Origin: Tetrahymena thermophila SB210
Lineage: Eukaryota > Ciliophora > Oligohymenophorea > Hymenostomatida > Tetrahymenidae
NCBI RefSeq assembly: GCF_000189635.1
Contig: NW_002475927.1
Location: 1-64,000, forward strand
Direction of reading: 5' to 3'
Length of the DNA stretch: 64,000 nt
Below the pieces are notes generated by a model. That model had not been told where the DNA came from, made no database searches, and worked only from the letters and a program-made list of their open reading frames with translations. Made by a program: the position numbers and the translations under genes. Each line of letters starts with the position of its first letter. Position 1 is the stretch's first letter. Shown here in pieces: positions 1 to 11,500 of this stretch.

Positions 1-218
1 AACCCCAACCCCAACCCCAACCCCAACCCCAACCCCAACCCCAACCCCAACCCCAACCCCAACCCCAACCCCAACCCCAACCCCAACCCCAACCCCAACC
101 CCAACCCCAACCCCAACCCCAACCCCAACCCCAACCCCAACCCCAACCCCAACCCCAACCCCAACCCCAACCCCAACCCCAACCCCAACCCCAACCCCAA
201 CCCCAACCCCAACCCCAA
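1..218. repeat. Macronuclear telomere, C4A2 strand
   Basis: Thirty-six uninterrupted AACCCC units plus two bases begin the window and stop abruptly at unique AT-rich DNA. C4A2/G4T2 is the telomere repeat of Tetrahymena and other oligohymenophorean ciliates. The C-rich strand reading 5'->3' into the window is the orientation expected at a left chromosome end. No degenerate units or subtelomeric satellite follow, which fits telomere addition at a developmentally cut macronuclear end. Confidence 0.98.
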
Positions 219-648
219 ACTTAGAATAAACTATTTTTTAGGGTGGTGAACAGAAAATTAAATTTTGATAAGTTAAAAAATACTTGATAATATTCATTTT
301 TTAAATTGAATAATAAAAACAATTTAAATATTATTTGTTTATTTAAATTATTAAAAGTTAGTTTTTTAAATAAATTGAACAATAAAAAAAATAAAAATAT
401 CATATAGTATAATACAGGTATTTGAGATAAACTCTAAGTTTGCGAACTAAATCTTACGCGAACTTAAAGTTTAAAACAAAAAAAATTTGAGAACCCATAA
501 TTTAAAACCTTTTCTTATCACTAATTATAACTATCTATTATATAATTTATTTATTATTTTAACATATGGACAAATAAATGATATTATAATTAAATACTAT
601 GCAACGATTATCAAAAAATGCTAATAAATTTTGGAAATTAATTGCCTA
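219..648. other. Subtelomeric AT-rich spacer
   Basis: This is noncoding-looking AT-rich DNA between the telomere and the stop codon of the first gene, and presumably contains that gene's 3' UTR. The only structure noted is a short imperfect inverted repeat at 436-444 and 457-465 (AAGTTTGCG / CGCGAACTT, one mismatch, 12-nt loop). It holds the only CG-rich bases in the interval. No ORF of note was seen. Confidence 0.6.
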
Positions 649-1608
649 TCATAAAATTTAATTATGAACTTAAAATTTTATTTATCTTATTTAGACTTCT
701 TCTCTAATCTTATCAGCCGATACAATTTTAGAATTATTATAAATATAAAATATATGGGGTTATCTGTCCATGAAATATGTCTGTATCTATTTTTTAGATT
801 TTAACTCCCAAATTTAAAGTGATCTATCTCTATTAATAGATAGTATGTATTGCTATTTCTATTACTTATTTTTAATAAAAAGCAATTACTTTACTAATGG
901 TCCATTATTATATAAGTTGCTTAATATTGTTCCTTATTTCCAATTAGCTATAAAAATAAATCCATGCATACTACCAGCTGCTAAAAGTTCTTTATTTAAT
1001 TTGATCAGACTTAATTCATCATATCCCTTTTTAGTATATTCTATGTTTTATTTAACAAGCTTAGTCTTAAATTCGTAAATAAGAATTTTGTTATAGCCTA
1101 CAGCAATAAAATTTTCATCTAAGGAAATAAATGATGAAATCCTATTAGGAAAATTTTCAAACTACTCATTTTGAGAAGTACCATTTATAGTATCAACGCA
1201 AAATATTTAGTCTTAATGGACAGTATTAATTAATATATATTAGTTAAATTTTGTACATATTTCATATTAAGGATTATATTCTAAATCTAAAATACAAATT
1301 TTTTTAACTATTTTCATCTATCTACAACTCCAGAAGAATAAAAAATCTTACTAATAGCTCATAAAAGTAGAATTATTTAGCTTTAAAAGGCACTCAATTT
1401 TTTTATCATGGGCTCTATTTATCTTTTTATGGCATTTATTTTTTTGAACATCCCAAAATTTAATAGATTTATCATAGCTGCTAGTTACTATGAATTTATA
1501 AATTTATATTATTCCAGTTATTTTATCTTAATGCTTTGTACAGATATCTACTTTGTCATAGGAGCTTGAATCAAATACAGTTGATTGATAAAGAGAATAG
1601 AAATCCAT
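649..1608 (-). CDS. WD40-repeat-like protein, telomere-proximal gene
   Basis: One open frame under code 6 gives about 319 residues from ATG at 1608 to TGA at 649-651. Several blocks look like WD40 blades: SSYDKSIKFWDVQKN near residue 45, GYNKILIYEFKTK and AAGSMHGFIFIANW in the middle, and NRDRSLQIWELKSKK near the C-terminus. These have the usual small-residue/Asp...hydrophobic-W-D ending of a blade. WD40 propellers are protein-interaction scaffolds, and no partner can be inferred. The start is the first ATG after an in-frame TGA upstream. An extra 5' exon cannot be excluded, because about 319 residues is barely enough for seven blades. The gene is transcribed toward the telomere and ends 430 bp from it. 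Confidence 0.75.
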
Positions 1609-2339
1609 TAGTATATTATTTTATTGCCTATTAGTATTAGTTTTTTATTTAGTTATTTGATAGTTTAGATATCAAAAATCTTAATTGCATCATAGCATCA
1701 GAAATACCTTCAAAATAATATTCAAACAAATAAAAAGAATACAAAATTAATTTAATAATCCTAAAATTTGATTATTTTTGAGATGTAAGGTAATTAAAAA
1801 ACACATGATTACTAGAATAAAAATTAGTAAATAAATTCTACTCTTTCGACATAAATTCATTTTTGGTTTTATACTGTAATAAAGAAAATATCTTATCTTT
1901 AATTTTTTAAGTAAAATTTAAAATTATAAATTCATTAAATATGTGTTAAAAAATAAAAAATAAACTATAAAAATGAATAAATTTTAAATAAAATAAATTG
2001 ATTATTTTAATATAATTAAAAGTACATACACTACCCATAAAATTTATTAAATTAATTCAACGCTTTTGATGTAAAATTTATTTTTGGTTTTACTTTTAAA
2101 ATAAATAAAATTTCTGAATTCGTATTAGTAAAGCTGCAAATTTTATTTAATTTAATGAATAAAATATTAAATAAACATAAAACAAATTAAAAAATAATGA
2201 ATTATTTAAAAATTTCAAAATGATAATTTAAACTTCAAGAAATTTTTATTTTCTAATTTAATATTTTAAAGATTAAAATTAAAAAAATAGAGATAATTTA
2301 ATATTAACAAAATTAAGTTACATACACACATATATAAAA
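1609..2339. other. AT-rich intergenic spacer with a degenerate direct repeat
   Basis: No ORF is supported here. Two related segments, around 1842-1871 and 2058-2090, share the core CATAAATTCATTTTTGGTTTTA / GTAAAATTTATTTTTGGTTTTA. They look like an old short duplication or a repeated promoter element upstream of the WD40-like gene. Nothing else stands out. Confidence 0.5.
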
Positions 2340-3737
2340 TCAATTTGAGCCAAAATTTATTGTAGAGTTTTAATAAAAGGAATTACTGCATCTGCCTTCT
2401 TTTTTATATAGATTTCGAATAGATTCAATTTGATCTTATGCTCCACACTCACATTTTCTATAATAAAATTATTTTTGTTGGTTTATTTCATTTACATGTT
2501 TAGGTAGACTTAGTTAATTTAAATATTTAATCTAATTTTTATTTTATGAATCAAAATTAATTTTGTGTCTAGGTTTTTGTGATACTTGTGTTTAATAGTA
2601 CCTACTTCCTTGGAGCTTAACATCATATAGCATTTATTAGAATTGCTTGTTTTTCTAAAAATACTATCTAAGAAGGTTTGGATTGTATTTTTAGTTTTGG
2701 TCATTGGTCTGATTTTCTAAAGGATTAAATGATGTATTAAAATTATCTCTAGATTTTATGGTTTCGCCAAATATTGCTTACTCTGCGTTAGCTTATTTTA
2801 TTTATCTAGCTTTATTATTGTAAAATATCCAAGAAGAGTTATTTAAAGAGGAATTATTGCTTGTAGTATACTTATAAGAATTATCTATAAAATTTCTATC
2901 TTCTGATATGGCTCTTTTACGAGCTTAAGCCAGCTTTGATTAGACAAACTTTCTTCTCTAATATTTAGGTGATCCTTCATTTTATTAAGTCTCTTAATCA
3001 GAGTAATGAATATGACTTTCATTAATCGAAAAATAGGCTTCATTGATCTTATTTTAATCAACAAACTCATTAGACTCTTCCTAAATTGTAGGAACTTCTT
3101 AAGCAGGCTCTAAATAATGCTATTTAGAATTTTATTGTTCGTACTATTCTTAGTACATACCGCTTGTTTAATTTATTGGCTATTTTGAGAAATTTTCTTA
3201 GTATACTTTCTCGTATTGAGAATGTTTAGGTGGAGAAATTGATTTTTAATAGCTGTCAGGGTAGTATTAATAGTTAGGTTCTTTAGTTTTTTGTGGTGTT
3301 TAGAAGGATTCCATAGTAATTTAGTCAGAGCCATAGTTTTAATTGCAGTCATCGTCTTACTTTTCAAGTACATAGTACTAAAGATATTCTCCATCAGATT
3401 GCATTTACTAATTTTACTAAATGCCTTGAGCATACAATCTTTTCTATGCAGAGAAATTTTATGGGTAAAAATTAGCTACATCTGGGCTATGATGCAATTT
3501 ATGCTCAGTCCTTTTTTAATTATGTGAATTAGATCTTGTTGAGCTATTAAATGGTTTGTTCGAGATGCTACGCTTATTTGTATAATAAGTACTACTTGTA
3601 TCATTTAAATTGACCTCTTCAGGCTTAGCAAAAGGATTAGTGTAATCCCCTGTATTATTCAACCACATTTTCTGCTCATGGTACTATCTGTATCTTATTT
3701 GCGTCTATGCTTTGTTAATAATATAATTTCTTCTCAT
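2340..3737 (-). CDS. Hypothetical Gln/Asn/Ser-rich protein, intronless
   Basis: A single uninterrupted code-6 frame of 465 residues runs from ATG at 3737 to TGA at 2340-2342. Many Gln codons are TAA or TAG. The composition is hydrophilic and low-complexity (N, Q, S, K, Y), with no membrane segment or signal peptide. A basic stretch (RRKFVQSKLAQARKRA) lies around residue 250. The only two cysteines close together sit near the C-terminus (KCECGAQDQIES). I do not recognise a domain. Coding is supported by length, by the absence of TGA over 1.4 kb, and by a composition richer in G and C than the flanks. Confidence 0.75.
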
Positions 3738-4649
3738 CTATTAATTTTTATTTATTGATTTTCAAGCAAATTTTATAAAAAATTAGTAAGATTTACTTTT
3801 CTAATAATATATATTTAATTTAATGTAATTCACAAAAATATTGATCATAGAATTACTTTCTTTAAGGGTTTAATATAACTAGATTGGAATTGATACATAA
3901 AGCCAATCAAATTAATTAATTAACAGGATCCAATTCTTAACATGTTCAAATATTATTAGCCTTTGCAATTTAATTATTATTATTAAATGAAATGGCTTTA
4001 AATAAATCTAATAACATATTAATTATTCTTCCTTAAAAATATATGGATTATATAAAGCTATTTTTAAGAAGTTAAAAATCCTAAAATAAAATAAATTAAA
4101 ATGTATCAAAAACCAATCAATTAATTTAGTAAATAATTTAATAACCAATTTCATTTTATAATTAATCATAAATACTATCTTATTTTCTAAGATTTTCATA
4201 TTTAGACCATTTTTTAAATCATTTTTGTTTTACAAAAACTAAAGTTGAAATAAATAAAGGTTTAATAAATATTAATTAAAACAAAGATAAATAAAATATA
4301 TTAATTGTTTAGTATTTTTATTGTATTTAAAGTATTACTAATAATATAATTTATCCAAATACTACTACTAAAATAAAATGCAAGTATCCAAAAAATATAA
4401 TTAATTGATAAAATAATTGATATTGCATATAGAATAAAAAAATTTCATTATTCTCATCAGGAAGAAAATTGTTTATTTGAAGATTTTTTATACTTTTAAA
4501 ATAGAAATAAATAAATAAATTTATATTACAAATCAAATCAGTTCAAATATTAATTTTATAAAAATTTTGAAATAATTTTAAGATATAAACTAAATGTCTT
4601 ATATGCATAAAACTATTTTGAAATATTGTATATTTATAAGCTGTTTTTT
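3738..4649. other. AT-rich intergenic spacer
   Basis: About 0.9 kb of very AT-rich DNA separates the 5' end of the upstream minus-strand gene from the 3' end of the coiled-coil gene. No ORF with coding character was seen on either strand. It probably contains the promoter of the 2340-3737 gene and the 3' UTR of the next gene. Confidence 0.55.
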
Positions 4650-5334
4650 TCAAGAATCAGGTAAAATTTTATACTCTTTTAAACTCTTCTCAAATTCATT
4701 TGTAAAATTTTAAATAAACTATAGTTTTTCTTTTTATCCATCTATACTTTTCTTTACTAATTCTTTTCTTTCTTACATATACTCCTTAATACTTTAATCT
4801 TAATCTTAGCGTCTATTAGTATTAAAGATTATTTGTTTATTTTATCCAAATAAAATAAATTTAATTACTTAATTAGCTCTTCAGGTATGTTAGGAGCATT
4901 CACATTAACTATATCTTCTTCTATTATTTTTTATATATCTTCAAGTTATTGCTTGTAATCGTTTCTTATTTTTTATAAAAAATAAATCTCTAATTATTAT
5001 AATTAAATATGCTTCAACATACATAATTGCAAAGAATTTATCATTCTTTTATAGGTAGGTTGTACTTTTATCATTGTATGCTTCTTCAAGTTATTTCTTA
5101 AATTATTTTAAATCAGTCAATTTACTCTTAAAGTAATTGACCTGCTAATTCTAGCTTAAATTCTCCTAAACATCCATTTTTACTTTATTTTAAAACTCTT
5201 TTAGCTAAATATTCAAATCTTTTGTAAATCTTTTAGCTCAAAAAATTAAATTGTATAATTAACAATGCTTCTAAAAAAATTAGAATTGCGGAAGCAAACA
5301 CAAGCTAACACAATTTTAAAAATTTAGTTCCCAT
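4650..5334 (-). CDS. Small coiled-coil protein with N-terminal signal or anchor segment
   Basis: This is a four-exon model with introns at 5230-5263, 4965-5022 and 4813-4868 (34, 58 and 56 nt). It keeps phase throughout and gives 178 residues ending in TGA at 4650-4652. Residues 1-24 are a basic start followed by a hydrophobic stretch (KFLKLCQLVFASAILIFLEA), typical of a signal peptide or membrane anchor. The rest is charged and helical with heptad-like runs (KQFKKQLEEAYNDK, YKQQLEDIQKIIEED, MQERKELVKK). The last two introns are well supported because the coiled-coil frame continues across them. The 34-nt first intron is unusually short and less certain; without it the gene could start inside exon 2. 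Function unknown. Confidence 0.65.
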
Positions 5335-5575
5335 CGCTTTTAAAATTCAACTATTATTTAACTGTTTTGCAAATCAAGTAATTAAATAGTTTTTTATATC
5401 AAAAATAGTAAATAAACACTTCATATCTCACTTTAATAACAAGATAAAAATTTACTTAATTAGACAATTTGTAATAATTAACTGAATATAATTATATTTA
5501 ATAATAATTTTTTTGTTTGAAAGCGATATTATATAAACAAACCCATTTTAATTTATTATACAAAACTAATTTAAA

Positions 5576-8500
5576 ATGAATTCCTTAGCTAACCAAGAAA
5601 AATAATTTCATGAATAAAAATCAGATAATTATTAAATTTAAGGATTTAAAGTATAAGTTAGACTACTAAAAAGACTTTTATTTATAAATTTTGAAGAGCT
5701 AGTAGAATTTTTAGGTATATAAAAAACTTTAATAAGCGATGAGATATCTTGGAAACAAAAAATCGATGAACTCAAAAATAAATTTGGTGTTTAATACAAC
5801 AAAAATGTAAATTTTATTATTTCTAATTAAAATGTTAAACAAATCATTTTATTATTGATATATAGGATAGAGCCATGTAAGTAGAAATCATCAGCAATTT
5901 ATTTCTATTTGCTATTAAATATGGGATGAATTATATTAAAATAAATGAAGTATATGAATTGATTAAAGATAGAATAAATGGAAAAGCATCTGTAGTAAGA
6001 AGTAAAGCAATTTTGCTAGCTGTAAACTTCCTTATTTCTAAAATTCAACAGACTTTAAACTATGATTAATTTCTGATAGTAGACCAATAAATTATTGATG
6101 AAGTTATTCATATAGCTAATATAGTTGATTAAGAGGATATTTCTTAAAATAGTATTTAAAAAATTAATTTAGTTCACTGCTCAAGGCTTATAACTTCTGC
6201 TTGCCTTCTTTGTTTCATTAAGAAAAGCCTACATTACACATAGATTTTAAATTTATCAATTTAACTTGTGTAAAAATGTTAATGCTTAGATAATTTGAAT
6301 AATAAAGAAAAGCAAGAATTTCAGTTCTTGTTAATAAATCTAATGAAAAGAAGTATCAAACAGTCTTCAGACCAAACAGATAATTAATATTAAATGAAAG
6401 TGTAGTATTCTTTGCAATATATATAAGCTACAAAAGAATTTTGGAATAACTAGCTTATAAATTTTTAAAATGAGGAATAGTAGTAATTAATTTCTAATAA
6501 CTAAGTAGATATTTAAAAAAAACAAGGAAATCAAAACTTAAACGAAATTAAAAATTTACAAAACTTTCTTCTTAAAATTGAATAAATATAAAAAGAAATT
6601 AGCCATGCTGAAGAAAAACTAAATTAAAAATAAATCTAAAATTTACATTAATTTGTTTTGTAAAATATGGGAGAATCATTAAAAACAGAGGAGAATAAAA
6701 GTTTTAGTTTGGCCTAGAGCCAATATGACAATTAGTAAGAGGATTATTAACTGATGTCTTATAAATAAAGTAATTTTTCTAAGAAAGTAAGTAAGAAAAC
6801 TCCTACACCTTCTAGAAAAAAAAGTCCTTTATCTTACAATTAAAGTAAAATTAATAATTTTATTTAGTAAAATCTATAAAATAATTTGATTGAATCTTAA
6901 AAATTTTAAAGTATTTTACCTTTAGTTTGAATATTTTTAATTATTTCTTAATTTTTAAAAGAAAATAATAAATAGGAATAAAAAAATAGACTCCAAGGAT
7001 TACATTTTAATGAATACTCACTTTTTCAGAAATAAGAAGATTTAAACTTAGAAAATTCAATTTAAATTCTGAAGTTATAATAATATTAAACTGATGATAG
7101 CAAAAGAATGAGTGAGGACAGTTAATTAATTAAAGATAGGCTAGTATAACAACAATAATAACTTAAATTAAATGAAGAGGAATATAGAGCCTAAGAAACC
7201 TTATCAATAGATGAATCTCCTATTTTAAATTAATACTAAAAATAAATCTTTAAACTGTAAAATAAAGCTCAATAAAATCAATCCAAATCTTAAAATATTT
7301 ATTAAAGACTTTAATAAAGAAGGCTTTCTTCAGCATTCAATGAAAAAAATAAAAATTAAACCTCAATTAAAATTAATATGCAAGAGTTGAATAAAGATTA
7401 ATTATTTTAGAACTATTAGACATAAGATACCTCTCCTTTTTTTATATCCGCTTCTCCTATAACAAGAAAATAATCAGCAATACTATAATCCTCTCCAAAG
7501 AAAACCTATTTATTATAGAATAGCCTTTTACAAAATTAAGGCAAATATTCAAGTTAACAACCTAATTTTAATTAATTAGTAAATGAAAATGAGTATTTTT
7601 GCTTTTAACAAAGTAAATCTGACCAACAAAAAGGTCAAACTTAATAAAAAACAAATTCACCAAGTTTATAGGATTATAAATTAGATTCACAACTTTAAAA
7701 TTTGAAGAATTCAATCACTTAAATAAAAAAATAAAGCTCAATTTAATAAGATAACGAGAATAATACTGATATTTTAAGCGCAAGAACAAGAAAAAGCACT
7801 ATTATTTCATCTCAAACAAAAAAAAAATATAAATCACCGCCTTAGACGTATCTATCTTCTCCAGTAACAAATTTATCACAATCTGGCTACTAATTTAATA
7901 AATAAACATCTATTTTAGAGTCATACAATTTTACATATAAATCTAATTTTAATGCTTATCAGCTAAGAGATATTAATCAAGATGTAGATATACATAAAGA
8001 ATCGAATAACATTTTGCTTGATTACTTCGGAGAAAACATTTAAGAAGAACAGCCAAATAAATAAGAAGCAAAATATTCTATTAAATCATTAAGAAATTGC
8101 TAAACTTAAATGAATTCTCCAAATTTAAGAAATATCCAATCAGCAAGAGAATAAAATTAGTCTCCATCACTTTAAAATTTAAGAAGATCATACAACAATA
8201 ATAACAATTATAATAAATCAGACAAACAAAATAATTATTTCTTTTCAAAAACAAATAATACAACTATTTCTTAAAGAAAAACTAGTTTACTCTCAAATGA
8301 TAAAAAAGAAATTTAATCTAAAAGAAAAGGTATGCTATTTCAAGATATGCTGTTAACTTAATCTTTAAGTGGCTAACTGTAAGGTAATTCAAAAATAAAT
8401 GTATCGACTTTTCAAGCATAAGACTAGGATTATAGAAGTAGCTCTTTAACCCCAAGAAATGAAAAAATATTAATAAATTCAGTTTAGGCATAATTGCAAA

Positions 8501-11500
8501 ATACATAAGATTAAGTAAAGAACTAATCTAATTTTGTTTATACAAGCTCAGATACAATAAAAACATCATCTATTTAAAATGGTTAATCAAGTGAAGAATA
8601 AAGTAAAAGAGAAATGAAAAGCAGCATAAAGATGACAATTTCTAATAATACAAATTAAATGGATAATTAAGATAAAAATAACAATTATAATAATTGCCAA
8701 AACATGATTAAATTAATAGAAAATTTAAAAAATAATTAAAAAGATAAAAATAATATAATTATACCATAAGCAAATAATCTAGAGTAAAAAAAATAAAAGA
8801 ATTTTTAAACTATCAGTGTCAAAGCACAGTAAATTTTATCTAAACAGATTCAAAGCTATTTAAAGGAGAAGCCCTAGATAAGAAATATTTTAAATAAAAT
8901 TAAATGTGATGAAAATGAGAAAGTTTTTTTGTAACAAGCACAATAAATTTAAAATATTAAAGATGATACTATTCAAAGTCCAAAATTGATTACCCCTCAT
9001 AATAATGTAGTTTCTATAATATTAAGTAAAAATTAGGTTTCTGATTAATCTGATGAATAATCTGATCCTTATTTTTCTTAAAAGCAAATAAAACAAAAAT
9101 AGAAAAATTTAATCTTTCAAAATTCTAACTCTTAATGCTAAATTAATGAAATTATTAGCCTAAAGAATATATAATCTGCTCCTAAAGAAAATAAATCATC
9201 AAAATTTATCACCAATCAAGAAGATTCTAACTAAAATTTTTCTTAATATAGTCATGCAGCTATTAATTCATAAATCAAGAAAGCAGTCTCAATCTATAAT
9301 AGTTAAGAAAATTAGAAAATTAAACAACAAAATAATAGTATCAACAACTTAAATTAAAATTGTACTGACCAAATTAAGAATGCATTTGAAAGTTATTATT
9401 TAGGAACATCATAGGAATAGAAAAATATTAATGAAAATAAAAAAAAAATTTTATCAGCTTATTCTTAAATTTCCTTTAAAAAAAAAAAAGGAGATTTATA
9501 GAATTCTTAATTTCAAAATGATGACAATTAACCTGAAGTTTTGAATGGAAATAAATAGGATTTTAAAAGAATGAAATACAAATAAAATGCTAACAGTAAA
9601 TCAATATATCAAAACTCTTAAATAAATTCTAAAAAAAGAAACACTTTTCTACTCAAATAATTCAGTAAAACTAATAATGATTTACCTTTAAGAATTGAAT
9701 TCAGTGATATAAGCTAAGCAAAAGCAGAAAATTTAGCATTAAATGAATCTTAGCAGCAGGTATCAAACAGAAGTACTTGGATTTTTAAAAGAATAGCTAA
9801 TAGGATTTAAGAATAATCAAATTTTGTAGAGAAAATTCTCTAAAAAGAAAATTCTGCCTAAGCAGTTCCAAAAATAATAATTCCTTCAATTTAAGATATT
9901 GACTCCTCTATTTTAACGAATAATGATGAAAAAGTAGATTTCAATTCAAAACAAAACTTATCAGAAATACAAGAAAAGTAAACATCTATGAGTTTAAGCT
10001 CTAAGTCTTAAGCATAAAGCTCAAAATCACCAATTGAAAAAGATATTTAAGCTCATTAATCGTTTTAAGATTATATAAAACTCAATTCTAATTAAAAATC
10101 TTAATTCGCTTAACAATAAAAATTAGAAAATTCTATTGAAAAACTGTATAAAATGAATTTATCAATATTATCCAACGCATAAAGTCCTAAAAACTTATCT
10201 ACAAGTTTGACCAAATAATCTAACTAGGCAAGTCCAATAAGATTGGAAGCTCAAAAGAGATCTTAATTAAAAGTAATAAAATATTTTTTTTTAATCAAAT
10301 AAAAAAATGAACTTTCTTATCAAAATAATTTAGGTCGAAGATTCAAATTATAAAATAAAATTGGAGCTACTTTAATAAAGATCTTTCAAGAAATAACAAG
10401 AAAATGTATTAGAGTAATTTTCAGAGATTAAACCACTAGATAATTCTAGTAAAAAAATATCAAGTATTAAGTAATCTCAAACAATCAAAGATTTAACTGC
10501 TTTTTCTAGTTAAAATAAATTAAAAAGTTAATTTTTAGCTGTACCATAAAATAATCCAGGAGTTTCTCAAAAGAGATCCTCTATCCATAATTCTCCTTAA
10601 GATTTCTCCTCAGTACTTAAGAACATTTCTAGATCCTTTAAAATACCTTAATGGGCTGAGTAAAATCAAAAAAAATTTCCAAGTTTTTTTAATTAGCAAA
10701 TAAATACTGTGTAAAAAAAATTGTATAACATTACTGAGTGCTTTAAGCTGATATTTATTCTAAACAAATTTTTTAAAAAGTAAAATTTAGATTATTTTTA
10801 ATATAAAAAAATTATTTTTTTATTTTTTTTTAGAGTAATCATTAGGGTAAGGCAAACTCTGCAATTAAAAAACGAGTCTGAACAAAAATTATAATAATAA
10901 AATAATGATAAAAATAAAAATACCAAAGAAAAGCCTTTATTGATAAAAAACTTTTTAAAGAGTAATTTGCTTTAAAATAAGATTTTGAAACCATAGAGCT
11001 TAACATAATCTCTTTAGAATTAAGATTCAATAAACAGTGTTTAGGAAAATGATTCGTAAATTCTAAGCTAAAAAGAAAATTTATAAATCATTCGTATACT
11101 TAAGTTAAAATAGTTTAAAGAGAAAGCAGCTTAGGCTTCTAGCGGAATGAATGAGTAAGGAGAACCAATTAATAAGCTGATAGGATTTTATCCAAGTTTA
11201 AAATTTTCTTCATTTGTAAGCAATAGACTTCATGTATGGAAAATTTATTATGTGCATAAGTAAGTAACTTCTACTACCAAAATAAGTAATTACTTTCTAG
11301 ATAAAAGAAGTAGAATATAAACTGAGCAAAAAGAAGAAAACTAAGAAAATCCAAATGAATTTTAATTTTAAATTAAAATTGATGATTAAATATTAAAATA
11401 CACATTTAAGCTTAGCTAAAACTTGCTCAATATACTTCCTGGAAATAACAGCTTTTGCTCTACTTTGTGGCCATCTGCTTTTTGGATGTTTTTTCATAAT

